This document shows, one piece after another, positions 1 to 5,096 of a stretch of DNA of 5,109 nt; position 1 is the first letter of the stretch, and each line of letters opens with the position of its first letter. The DNA comes from Bacteroidia bacterium. GTDB taxonomy: Bacteria > Bacteroidota > Bacteroidia > Flavobacteriales > Flavobacteriaceae. A program made the position numbers and the translations under genes. The DNA lies in assembly GCA_030431085.1 (NCBI GenBank), contig JAUIJW010000175.1, positions 1 to 5,109 on the forward strand, in the 5' to 3' direction. The notes beneath the pieces were generated by a model that was given only the letters and a program-made list of their open reading frames with translations, had not been told where the DNA came from and made no database searches.

Positions 1-12
1 GAAAAAATATAT

Positions 13-228
13 TTAAAAAAACAAGTCATTTTTATTGCTGTCGAACTCACCAGCCTGTACGACCATTTGCTGAAAAGCATTCTGCATCACTTCACTGGCC
101 CTTTGTTCTGATTCTGTAAGCCGAACTGCTATACCAAAAAAAGCGGGGCCAAACTGGTCGAACACTTGCCCCAATGCTTGCTTATCGCCCCGTCGAAGGG
201 CTTCCACTACTGCTTGTTCATTTTCCAT
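13..228 (-). pseudogene. ECF-type sigma factor, N-terminal fragment (region 2 only)
   Basis: The 71-residue reading frame begins with a normal ATG and reads like the start of an extracytoplasmic-function sigma-70 factor: a short acidic leader, then the helical region 2 pattern (EALRRGDKQALGQVFDQF, an A-x-R-L-T-x-S turn, then the EVMQNAFQQ helix) ending at FDSNKNDLFF. In the family this last segment runs straight into a WLxxIxRN helix that contacts promoter DNA, followed by a linker and region 4. All of that is missing. A stop falls just after a run of seven T (minus strand), beyond which the DNA is very AT-rich. Shifting frame in the T run reads L-N-I, faintly like the expected helix, so a homopolymer frameshift is possible. 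GC is about 47% by hand count against about 33% at 301-480, which suggests another source. The ATG lies inside the broken end of the aminotransferase frame. It could not work as a sigma factor as it stands. Confidence 0.7.
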
Positions 229-680
229 TGATGGTCAATAATTTTTAGGAAAAGTATGTTTTGATGAATGGGGTAATCTTTAAACAACTCAATAGTATAG
301 TTTTCAGTATTATTCAATAAACTCAATGGTTTCGCCTCGATAAAATAATCTATTTCGTTGGTATTTGGCGTATATAATCCACCGCCTTTTCTAGATACAG
401 TCACACGAATTCTAGCCACCTGCTCTTCTAATTTATGAGCCTCAATAAGTTTTAAAATTTCTTCTTCGTAAAAAGAAAGGGTAAAATCCATGGGTATTTT
501 CATACGGAGCATTCTTAAAGAAGACATTAATCTAAAGTAATGATCTTCAATAAACTCAATACCTTCAGGGGTATACTTTAAGGTGTCAAAAACAGCGTCA
601 CCATATTTAAATGCTCTATTCTCACTAGTTATACCAGCTAAATCTAAGGGGGTCACTTCTCCGTTTTTATTTAAAAACAT
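207..680 (-). pseudogene. Class IV aminotransferase, N-terminal half only
   Basis: This is the fold-type IV PLP enzyme family that includes branched-chain aminotransferases and 4-amino-4-deoxychorismate lyase. The start at 680 gives the typical opening: an N-terminal strand, then NRAFKYGDAVFDTLK (about residues 21-35), then EDHYFRLMSSLRMLRM (about 45-60), and a basic RIRVTVSRKGGGLYTP strand near 90-105. Family members are roughly 275-285 residues. Here recognisable sequence ends at about residue 145 (FKDYPIHQNILFLK), close to where the PLP-binding lysine segment should be. The remaining dozen codons run into the 5' end of the sigma-factor fragment and stop. The whole C-terminal cofactor domain is absent, so it should be inactive. 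It lies downstream of the START-like gene, an arrangement I associate with Flavobacteriia, but an intrinsic terminator at 709-738 separates the two. The exact substrate cannot be told from this half. Confidence 0.75.
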
Positions 681-708
681 AGTGCTATTTTTTGTGTAAA
701 AGTAATAT

Positions 709-738
709 AAAAAAAGCCTTGAAAATTAATTCAAGGCT
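709..738 (-). terminator. Intrinsic terminator after the START-like gene
   Basis: A perfect 9-bp inverted repeat (AGCCTTGAA at 715-723 and TTCAAGGCT at 730-738) encloses a 6-nt AT loop. On the minus strand the hairpin is followed by seven T (complement of 709-715), and it lies 22 nt past the START-like stop codon, so it should end that transcript. On the plus strand it is followed by TTTTTT at 743-748, so it may work in both directions. It implies that the aminotransferase downstream depends on read-through or on its own promoter in the 30 or so bases before its ATG, where I see only a weak candidate (TACTTTTA on the minus strand). Confidence 0.8.
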
Positions 739-760
739 ATAGTTTTTTCTATATTAAATT

Positions 761-1144
761 TTAGGCTCCAATAATATGTTTTAATTCTCCAATTTGATTT
801 TCCCAAAACATTTTAGATTCATCAATTTCATCTTCTTCTGCAAAATCAACAACCAATAACGATACATCTTTGGTTAAGGCATCAACCTGAATTCTAAATT
901 CGAAATACGCATCAGGATCATCATCCTCTACCCACTTGAATCTTATACTTTGGTCTGATTTTTGCGAAATTCTTTCTGCAACTTCTTCAGAATCATCCCA
1001 AATAAAAGTAAATATTTTACCCCTAGAATTGACATTATCTGCAAACCATTCTCCTAGAGAATCTGGTGTAGATAGATATTGAAATAAAAAGCTTGGTGAA
1101 GCATGTATAGGAAATTCTAACTCGAATTTTACTTTGTCAGACAT
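761..1144 (-). CDS. START-like (SRPBCC) domain protein
   Basis: A complete 127-residue protein with a single START-like / AHA1-like helix-grip domain. It opens with MSDKVKFELEFPIHASPSFLF, the first strand leading into the usual 'A-S-P-x-x-L/V-F-x-x-L-S-T-P-x-x-L-x-x-W-F' helix that marks SRPBCC proteins (about residues 14-35). Alternating beta strands follow (FTFIWDDSEEVAERI, IRFKWVEDD, YFEFRIQV, VSLLVVDFAEED), then a C-terminal amphipathic helix (about 108-127, MFWENQIGELKHIIGA). There is no signal peptide or membrane segment, so it is probably cytosolic. The length is normal for this single-domain family in Bacteroidota, and it is rich in Asp and Glu. The biochemical role is not established; the fold usually binds a hydrophobic ligand or a protein partner. 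It is the only clearly intact chromosomal protein gene at this end of the window. It is transcribed away from the tRNA gene and ends at a strong terminator. Confidence 0.88.
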   Translation of the reverse strand: MSDKVKFELEFPIHASPSFLFQYLSTPDSLGEWFADNVNSRGKIFTFIWDDSEEVAERISQKSDQSIRFKWVEDDDPDAYFEFRIQVDALTKDVSLLVVDFAEEDEIDESKMFWENQIGELKHIIGA

Positions 1145-1229
1145 TACGATTGATTATTTGATTGGGCAATATAGATAATATCTTTTATTAAAAAAAAATA
1201 TTTTTTAGCATTTTTTTAGGCCCTAAAAC

Positions 1230-1259
1230 TTGTAACAATTGAATTTGTTTTTATATTTG
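1230..1259 (+). promoter_or_regulatory. Bacteroidota-type promoter for the tRNA gene
   Basis: TATATTTG at 1252-1259 matches the primary sigma-factor -7 consensus of Bacteroidota (TAnnTTTG) exactly. TTG at 1230-1232 matches the -33 element, with a 19-bp spacer, inside the normal range. Transcription would begin around 1265, a few bases before the tRNA 5' end at 1273, as expected for a tRNA gene. It is the clearest promoter in the window and supports the phylum assignment. Confidence 0.75.
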
Positions 1260-1272
1260 CACACCGAAAAAT

Positions 1273-1346
1273 GGCGAGATAGCTCAGATGGTTAGAGCGT
1301 CGGATTCATAACCCGGAGGTCGGCAGTTCGATTCTGCTTCTCGCTA
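1273..1346 (+). tRNA. tRNA with anticodon CAT (elongator Met, or Ile2)
   Basis: The 74 bases fold as a full cloverleaf: acceptor GGCGAGA/TCTCGCT, D arm GCTC/GAGC with loop AGATGGTTA, anticodon loop TTCATAA with CAT at 1307-1309, five-base variable loop AGGTC, T arm GGCAG/CTGCT with loop TTCGATT, discriminator A. CCA is not encoded. It is not the initiator: it lacks the C1-A72 mismatch and the three G-C pairs at the base of the anticodon stem, and has C11-G24. Elongator methionine is most likely. A CAT-anticodon isoleucine tRNA, modified to lysidine, cannot be ruled out by eye. Oddities are a G1-U72 wobble, U27-G43 and G49-U65 wobbles, and an A31/C39 mismatch next to the anticodon loop. Confidence 0.93.
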
Positions 1347-1352
1347 CAATAT

Positions 1353-1400
1353 AAAAGTCTTATTACCAGTAAGTTAGCATGTGTAATTAAGACTTTTTTT
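1353..1400 (+). terminator. Intrinsic terminator of the tRNA gene
   Basis: AAAAGTCTTA (1353-1362) pairs with TAAGACTTTT (1388-1397), giving a 10-bp stem. It is extended inward by TTAC/GTAA across a single bulged T and closed by a 16-nt loop. The stem runs into seven T at 1394-1400. It begins 7 nt after the tRNA. On the minus strand it is followed by only four T, so it may also weakly stop transcription arriving from the reductase remnant. Confidence 0.8.
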
Positions 1401-1629
1401 ATGGAATCAAACACAATTACACATATAACTGCACATGAATTTATGCACGATTATATAATCAAAAAATATAAAGACTTAATCAATATCTTTATAAGTAGAA
1501 TTAAAATCTACCCAGCCAACTACAAAGTTAAATCTAATATTAACATCGGTAATAAAATTATTGAAAGACTGATATATCCTTATTGATAAAAATAAGATAC
1601 GAAATAACCATATACATATATTTAAATAA
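1401..1629. other. AT-rich intergenic stretch, no convincing gene
   Basis: This gap lies between the tRNA terminator and the 3' end of the reductase remnant. A 61-codon plus-strand frame (1401-1586) begins with an ATG directly at the end of the terminator T run. It has no recognisable domain and no promoter other than the tRNA's. Its Ile/Lys/Asn/Tyr-rich composition is what random AT-rich DNA would give. An H-E-F-M-H string in it matches the HExxH zinc-protease pattern, but nothing else supports that reading. I see no terminator for the reductase transcript here, no repeats and no attachment-site copy of the tRNA 3' end. Confidence 0.5.
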
Positions 1630-2685
1630 TTAGCGTTTAATAAAGCTATTTGGTTTTATAGGAATTGTAGTATCTCTTAATTTATTTTTATCTATAGATT
1701 GTCTATTTTCAATAAAACGACCACCTAGTATATAGGCCTTTGCATTATTAACAGCATCAACAGCCAGTAATTCATCATCTTTAAAATACCAAATAGAGAA
1801 ACTATTGTCTAAGATTTCTTGCCTTAAAATGATGTTATTGTAACCATTGGAAAGGCCTACCATTTGAAGTTTAACATTAAATTGGTCAGACCAAAACCAT
1901 GGAATACTATCATAAATCACCTGATTTTGGCCGCATATAGCTTTAGCCGCAACTTTGGCTTGATCCACCGCATTTTGCACCGACTCTAACCTTACATGAA
2001 TATTGTAATGCGGGTTGTAATGACAAGTGCAATCACCAATGGCATAGATATGATCATCATTAGTCTTGGTTGTTTTATCAACCATAATACCATTATCAAT
2101 TTGTAAGCCAGCATCTTGAGCTAGCTCTGTATTCACTTTAACACCCACACCCACAACAATAAGATCTGCCTTGTATATTGAATGGTCTTTACACCGAATG
2201 TGTGAGCCATCTTCGTGATTCTCAATAGAAATTACATCTTTATTAGTAAATATTTTCACCTTATTGTCTTCATGTAACTTTGTGAAAAACTCAGACATCA
2301 CAGGTGCTGTTACTCTTGCTAAAAGACGATTTTCCCGTTCTAAAATTGTTACATTTGCTCCTAATTTATTGAGAGAAGCTGCCGTTTCTAAACCTATGTA
2401 CCCTCCACCAATAACAACTACACGCTTTTTATTTGAAGTTTTAAATGCTTTTTTGATATTGAATGTATCTTCTGCTGTGCGCATTGAAAATACATTTTTA
2501 GTGGTAGATATTCCTTTTATTGCAGGTATCAATGGACTGGCTCCTGTAGCAATCACAAGCTTATCATACAATTGGGTAACGTCATTATTCAGTGTAATAC
2601 TTTTTTCCTCACGGTTAATGCTTGTAACAGTTACACCAAGATTAAGTTTAATGTTTTCAGAGATATAATTTTCTTTTGGGAATAG
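1630..2685 (-). pseudogene. FAD-dependent ferredoxin (rubredoxin-type) reductase, 5' end lost
   Basis: Enzymes of this family pass electrons from NAD(P)H through FAD to a small ferredoxin that feeds a cytochrome P450 or similar oxygenase. Numbered from the TTG at 2571, the sequence shows the YDKLVIATGASP segment (2-13), the NAD(P)H-binding loop VVVIGGGYIGLE (51-62), the second FAD-binding motif YAIGDC (176-181), and the C-terminal reductase domain beginning at IPWFWSDQ (223-230) and running through WYFKDDELLAVDAVN to the end. Family members are about 400-420 residues. The same frame stays open upstream to 2739 and still reads as family sequence (PKENYISENIKLNLGVTV...) to about 2680. There it meets the sulfatase fragment. 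About 60 N-terminal residues, including the first FAD-binding GxGxxG loop, are missing and no ATG exists in frame, so it is most likely inactive. In marine Bacteroidota such reductases occur with P450s that demethylate 6-O-methyl-galactose from porphyran; neither partner is in this window. Confidence 0.8.
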
Positions 2686-2966
2686 GGTATCTCCCTGTGA
2701 TAATACTATTACGGCTTGGACTGCAAGAGCTTGCTGTTAGATAGAAATTTTCGAATTTCAATCCAGAATTGGCCAAACGATCAATATTTGGAGTTTGAAC
2801 ATCAGGATTACCGTAACAGCCAAAATCATCCCAACTTACATCATCTGCAATAAAAATAATAATGTTTGGTGCTGTATTTTGCGCCCTTAATTGATGTTGT
2901 CCCCAACAAAAAGTCATTAACAGTAAGCCCGTAAATAATAAAGTAGACTTACGTTGTTTATTTGTT
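2657..2966 (-). pseudogene. S1-family (type I) sulfatase fragment, split by an IS and cut at its 3' end
   Basis: Sulfatases of this family remove sulfate esters from sugars, using a cysteine converted to formylglycine. From the internal ATG at 2917 the fragment shows the metal-binding ADD (residues 24-26), the S-W-D-D-F-G-C-Y-G-N strand, TPNIDRLA, and the signature C65-S-P-S-R69 with TGR at 74-76. The SSCSPSR wording resembles the sulfamidase-like branch of S1. Family sequence stops at RYP (codon 78, about 2684); eight unrelated codons follow, read out of frame from the reductase remnant, then a stop at 2657. Normal length is about 450-550 residues, so most of the enzyme is gone. Upstream of 2917 the frame continues to 2966 with K-Q-R-K, a hydrophobic run, and a likely cleavage site RAQ/N, so the true start lay further upstream. 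It is found at 4277-4279, beyond the IS, and reads M-K-K-T-N-K once the IS and one GTT are removed. In the intact state the gene began 16 bp after the GH16 stop, so the two were probably co-transcribed. Confidence 0.85.
2964..2966 (+). repeat. Target-site duplication GTT, left copy
   Basis: GTT directly abuts the TG end of the IS. The same three bases abut the CA end at 4269-4271. Three to five bp is the normal duplication size for IS3-family elements. Extending to four bases breaks the match (TGTT against GTTT). Three bases alone can match by chance, but deleting the IS plus one copy restores the sulfatase frame, which supports it. Confidence 0.8.
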
Positions 2967-2991
2967 TGACCCGTCCTGAATAAAGGCTACA
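2967..2991 (+). repeat. Left terminal inverted repeat of the IS
   Basis: It starts TGACCCGTCCTGAATAAAGG and ends GGCTACA. Compared with the reverse complement of the right end, 19 of 25 positions agree. The longest shared blocks are CGTCCT and GGCTACA. OrfA starts 14 nt inside this repeat. Confidence 0.9.
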
Positions 2992-3005
2992 TAATTTTAA
3001 ACATT

Positions 3006-3377
3006 ATGTATAAAAATGACAAAGTCATCAGACGGTATTCAGAACCTTTCAAATTGAAAATTTTAGACGAACTTACCACCGGAAAACTAAACAAAAGTCA
3101 ACTCGGTAAAGCTTATGGAATTAATCCTACAACCATTAATGAATGGATTAGAAAGTACAACCGTAAAGACCTCATGAACACCAGAATTAAAGTGGAAACC
3201 AAAGACGAAATCACACGAATTAAAGCCCTTCAAAAGGAAATCAAACAACTCAAGAAATTACTTCTTAAAAAGGATTTAGATGCCATGGTATTAGATTCTT
3301 ACCTAGAAGTAGCAGCAGAGGATCTGGGCTATAAATCAGTTGCTGAACTAAAAAAAAAGCTAAGTATAGAGCGTTAA
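3006..3377 (+). CDS. IS3-family transposase OrfA (DNA-binding subunit)
   Basis: The 123-residue protein has the usual OrfA plan. A helix-turn-helix of the Hin/InsE type lies at about residues 11-50 (YSEPFKLKILDELTTG, then SQLGKAYGI, then TTINEWIRKY), which would recognise the IS ends. A leucine-zipper coiled coil follows at about 69-90 (I72, L75, I79, L82, L86) for dimerisation. The ATG is 14 nt inside the left inverted repeat. Made alone it normally acts as a regulator that competes with the fused transposase. The final codons cross a run of nine A where ribosomes can slip into orfB; the zero-frame product ends at TAA 3375-3377. Confidence 0.92.
   Translation: MYKNDKVIRRYSEPFKLKILDELTTGKLNKSQLGKAYGINPTTINEWIRKYNRKDLMNTRIKVETKDEITRIKALQKEIKQLKKLLLKKDLDAMVLDSYLEVAAEDLGYKSVAELKKKLSIER
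3353..3359 (+). promoter_or_regulatory. Programmed -1 frameshift site A_AAA_AAG
   Basis: The heptamer A AAA AAG sits in the correct phase for orfA: AAA is codon 3354-3356 and AAG is codon 3357-3359. It lies within the only window where the two frames overlap without a stop (3347, just after the orfB-frame TGA at 3344-3346, to the orfA stop at 3377). Slipping back one base gives reading from 3359 with no stop until 4226, making a 407-residue OrfAB fusion. I found no strong stimulatory hairpin downstream. Confidence 0.85.
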
Positions 3378-4228
3378 TAAAGGCTAAAGAGAGGTCTAAA
3401 GGATTTGTGTCTTTATCTACTATTACTAGTTGTTTTGGTCTTAAGCGCGATGCCTATTACAAATATAAAATAAGAGCAGATAAACGCTTGAAACTTGAAC
3501 AGCAGATTATCAAAATAGTGCGACAAAAACGTAAATCCTTGCCTAGAGAAGGTGTTCGTAAACTCAAAAAATCTTTAAATGATGAGTTTGCAAGCGCCAA
3601 TCTTAAAGTCGGTAGAGATACTTTATTTAATGTCCTTAGAAAACACAATATGCTAACTCTTAGAAAGAAATATAGCTCTAGAACAACCAACTCATTGCAT
3701 AGGTTTTATAAATATAAAAACATTATTAAAGATGTTGATGTGACTAGACCTAACCAAGTTTGGGTGAGCGATATTACCTACATTAGAACTGTAAGAGGGT
3801 TTTGTTACTTGGCACTTATAACAGACATGTATTCTAGAAAAATAGTGGGTTACGACTTAAGTGATAGTCTGGAACTAAAAGGCTGTGTAAGAGCTCTAAA
3901 TAAGGCTTTATATCATGCCAAAGGCGTTAAAGGACTTATCCACCACTCAGACAGAGGAATACAATATTGCAGTAATGTGTACACACAAATACTCAAAAGA
4001 AATAAAATAGCTATTAGCATGACAGAAGACAACCATTGTTATGAAAACGCGTTAGCAGAGCGAGTAAACGGCATTCTAAAAGATGAATTTTATCTCGATC
4101 AAACCTTTGATAATACGGCACATGCCAAAAGGGCAACAAAAAGTGCCATCAAATTATACAATGAAATAAGATTACACTTATCTTTAGATTTTAAAACACC
4201 TAATTATGTGTATCAAAATGCAGCTTAA
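3359..4228 (+). CDS. IS3-family transposase OrfB (DDE integrase domain), made as OrfAB
   Basis: This is the catalytic part of the transposase. Numbered from the GTG at 3407 (273 residues), it has an N-terminal HTH_21-type segment (about 35-85, starting QIIKIVRQKRKSLPREGVRKL), then the RNase-H-like rve core: D122 in WVSDITYI, D182 in HHSDRGIQY, and E218 in ENALAERVNGILKDEF. Exactly 35 residues separate D182 from E218, the classic DD(35)E spacing, and the C-terminal YNEIRLHLSLDFKTP block follows. The frame lies at -1 to orfA. The GTG could start a separate OrfB, but the frame is open back to the slippery site and IS3 transposases are normally made as OrfAB, so the coordinates start at the shift point. 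All catalytic residues are present. Confidence 0.93.
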   Translation, partial: AKYRALIKAKERSKGFVSLSTITSCFGLKRDAYYKYKIRADKRLKLEQQIIKIVRQKRKSLPREGVRKLKKSLNDEFASANLKVGRDTLFNVLRKHNMLTLRKKYSSRTTNSLHRFYKYKNIIKDVDVTRPNQVWVSDITYIRTVRGFCYLALITDMYSRKIVGYDLSDSLELKGCVRALNKALYHAKGVKGLIHHSDRGIQYCSNVYTQILKRNKIAISMTEDNHCYENALAERVNGILKDEFYLDQTFDNTAHAKRATKSAIKLYNEIRLHLSLDFKTPNYVYQNAA

Positions 4229-4243
4229 AAACAATTATTAACC

Positions 4244-4268
4244 TGTAGCCATATTTTAGGACGAGACA
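4244..4268 (-). repeat. Right terminal inverted repeat of the IS
   Basis: Read on the minus strand it starts TGTCTCGTCCTAAAATATGG and ends GGCTACA. It pairs with the left repeat at 19 of 25 positions and begins 15 nt after the orfB stop codon. Confidence 0.9.
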
Positions 4269-4271
4269 GTT
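4269..4271 (+). repeat. Target-site duplication GTT, right copy
   Basis: This is the partner of the GTT at 2964-2966. It is followed by TTTTT and then CAT (4277-4279), the complement of the original sulfatase start codon. Confidence 0.8.
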
Positions 4272-4279
4272 TTTTTCAT
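4272..4279 (-). pseudogene. Stranded start codon of the IS-split sulfatase
   Basis: On the minus strand these bases read ATG AAA AA, the first codons of the sulfatase. Joined to base 2966 they continue ATG AAA AAA ACA AAT, that is M-K-K-T-N, directly into the K-Q-R-K signal-peptide start at 2957 and below. In its present place the ATG runs into the IS right end. It lies 16 bp after the GH16 stop codon. No Shine-Dalgarno sequence is visible, which is usual for Bacteroidota. Confidence 0.8.
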
Positions 4280-4295
4280 TACTTATAATTACACT

Positions 4296-5096
4296 TTATT
4301 GTTTTTGATAAACTCTTACATAATCAATTAGAAATAGATGTGGAAACTTTTTATTATCAATACCTTGCTCTCCTCCCCATGTTCCTCCAATAGCTAAATT
4401 TAATATTAGATAATGAGGCTGGTTAAAGGGCCACTTTTCTGGTTGATTAGGGTATTCATTGATAAAAGTGAAATATTTACACTCATCTATAAAAAAATCG
4501 ATTTTATCTTTGGACCACTCAATACTATAGACATGAAAATCGTTTTTTAGATTCTCTATAGTTATACTGTTACCCTTATTTGTTTTTAGTGTATGGTTAA
4601 AGTCTTTGGTGTGCACATTGGCATGCACTACATCTGGATCGTAACCTACGTTCTCTAAAATATCTATCTCACCACATAATGGCCAACCTACTTCTTTAAT
4701 GTTTTCTCCAAGCATCCATATGGCTGGCCAAGTCCCCACACCTGCTGGCACTTTTGCCCTTACCTCAATTTTACCATATAAAAAGTGCTTCTTTTTATTA
4801 GTCGTTAAACTGGCTGAGGTATACTTGGCATTTTTATAATTTTCTTTACGCGCCTCAATAATTAATAGGCCATCTTGAACTCTCGCATTCTCTCTTCTTT
4901 TAACCGTATAGTATTGTGCTTCTTGATTTCTAATCATTCCTGTTTCATAACTCCATTTTTTATCGTCTGGCCATCCATCTTGCACAAATTCATCAAACCA
5001 TATAAGTTCCCAATCTTGTGCGAATATGGATAGTGGTACCATCAACAATAATATTATTGCTGTTTTAGCCCTGTTAATTCTATTCGTAAAAGTCAT
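4296..5096 (-). CDS. Secreted GH16 glycoside hydrolase, laminarinase-like (endo-beta-1,3-glucanase)
   Basis: This is a complete 266-residue enzyme. Residues 1-26 form a Sec signal peptide (N-R-I-N-R-A-K, a hydrophobic core, then S-I-F-A before Q27), so it is exported; there is no lipobox cysteine. The rest is a single GH16 jelly-roll domain: WELIWFDEF (29-37), the YGKIEVRAKVPAG strand (107-119), WPAIWMLGE (123-131), and the catalytic E143-I-D145-I-L-E148. The two-residue gap in ExDxxE marks the beta-bulge type, with E143 as nucleophile and E148 as acid/base. DPDVVHANVH, FHVYSIEWS, PHYLILNLAIGGTWGG and the closing DYVRVYQ are the wording of the laminarinase group (subfamily GH16_3), rather than agarases or porphyranases. 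It would cut beta-1,3-glucan such as laminarin; mixed-linkage glucan is possible. No carbohydrate-binding module or secretion-system tail is present. It probably headed an operon with the sulfatase. Only 13 bp upstream are in the window, so its promoter is not visible. Confidence 0.9.
   Translation of the reverse strand: MTFTNRINRAKTAIILLLMVPLSIFAQDWELIWFDEFVQDGWPDDKKWSYETGMIRNQEAQYYTVKRRENARVQDGLLIIEARKENYKNAKYTSASLTTNKKKHFLYGKIEVRAKVPAGVGTWPAIWMLGENIKEVGWPLCGEIDILENVGYDPDVVHANVHTKDFNHTLKTNKGNSITIENLKNDFHVYSIEWSKDKIDFFIDECKYFTFINEYPNQPEKWPFNQPHYLILNLAIGGTWGGEQGIDNKKFPHLFLIDYVRVYQKQ

Larger units (their letters stand above)
2967..4268 (+). mobile_element. Complete IS3-family insertion sequence, 1302 bp
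   Basis: The element has TG...CA ends, imperfect 25-bp terminal inverted repeats (2967-2991 and 4244-4268, 19 of 25 matching), two overlapping transposase frames in the order orfA then orfB (-1), a correctly phased slippery heptamer, a full DDE catalytic triad and a 3-bp direct repeat (GTT) on each side. Nothing is visibly broken, so it may still be mobile. It lies on the plus strand, opposite to the GH16-sulfatase transcript. The subgroup cannot be assigned with certainty without a database comparison. Confidence 0.93.

Noticed and set aside
1166..1173. TATATTGC on the minus strand as the promoter of the START-like gene
   Set aside because: It is one T short of the TAnnTTTG consensus and no -33 TTG lies at the right distance, so it is too weak to list as a feature.
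1273..1400. The tRNA gene as an attachment site of an integrated island
   Set aside because: No second copy of the tRNA 3' end and no integrase gene are visible in the window. The broken locus beside it is explained without integration.
1401..1586. A 61-residue plus-strand frame containing H-E-F-M-H, the HExxH zinc-protease pattern
   Set aside because: The composition is that of random AT-rich DNA, there is no third ligand or protease context, and the ATG falls at the end of a terminator T run. A five-residue pattern match is weak alone.
2264..2668. A 134-residue plus-strand frame
   Set aside because: It is antisense to the ferredoxin-reductase remnant, which has clear NAD(P)H and FAD motifs. 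The plus-strand product resembles nothing and is a shadow.
2657..2917. The sulfatase as an intact small gene starting at 2917
   Set aside because: That ATG is in the middle of the signal peptide and the product ends just after the active-site motif, at about one sixth of normal length.
3457..3690. A 77-residue minus-strand frame inside the IS
   Set aside because: It is antisense to the OrfB region that carries clear transposase sequence, and shows no domain of its own.
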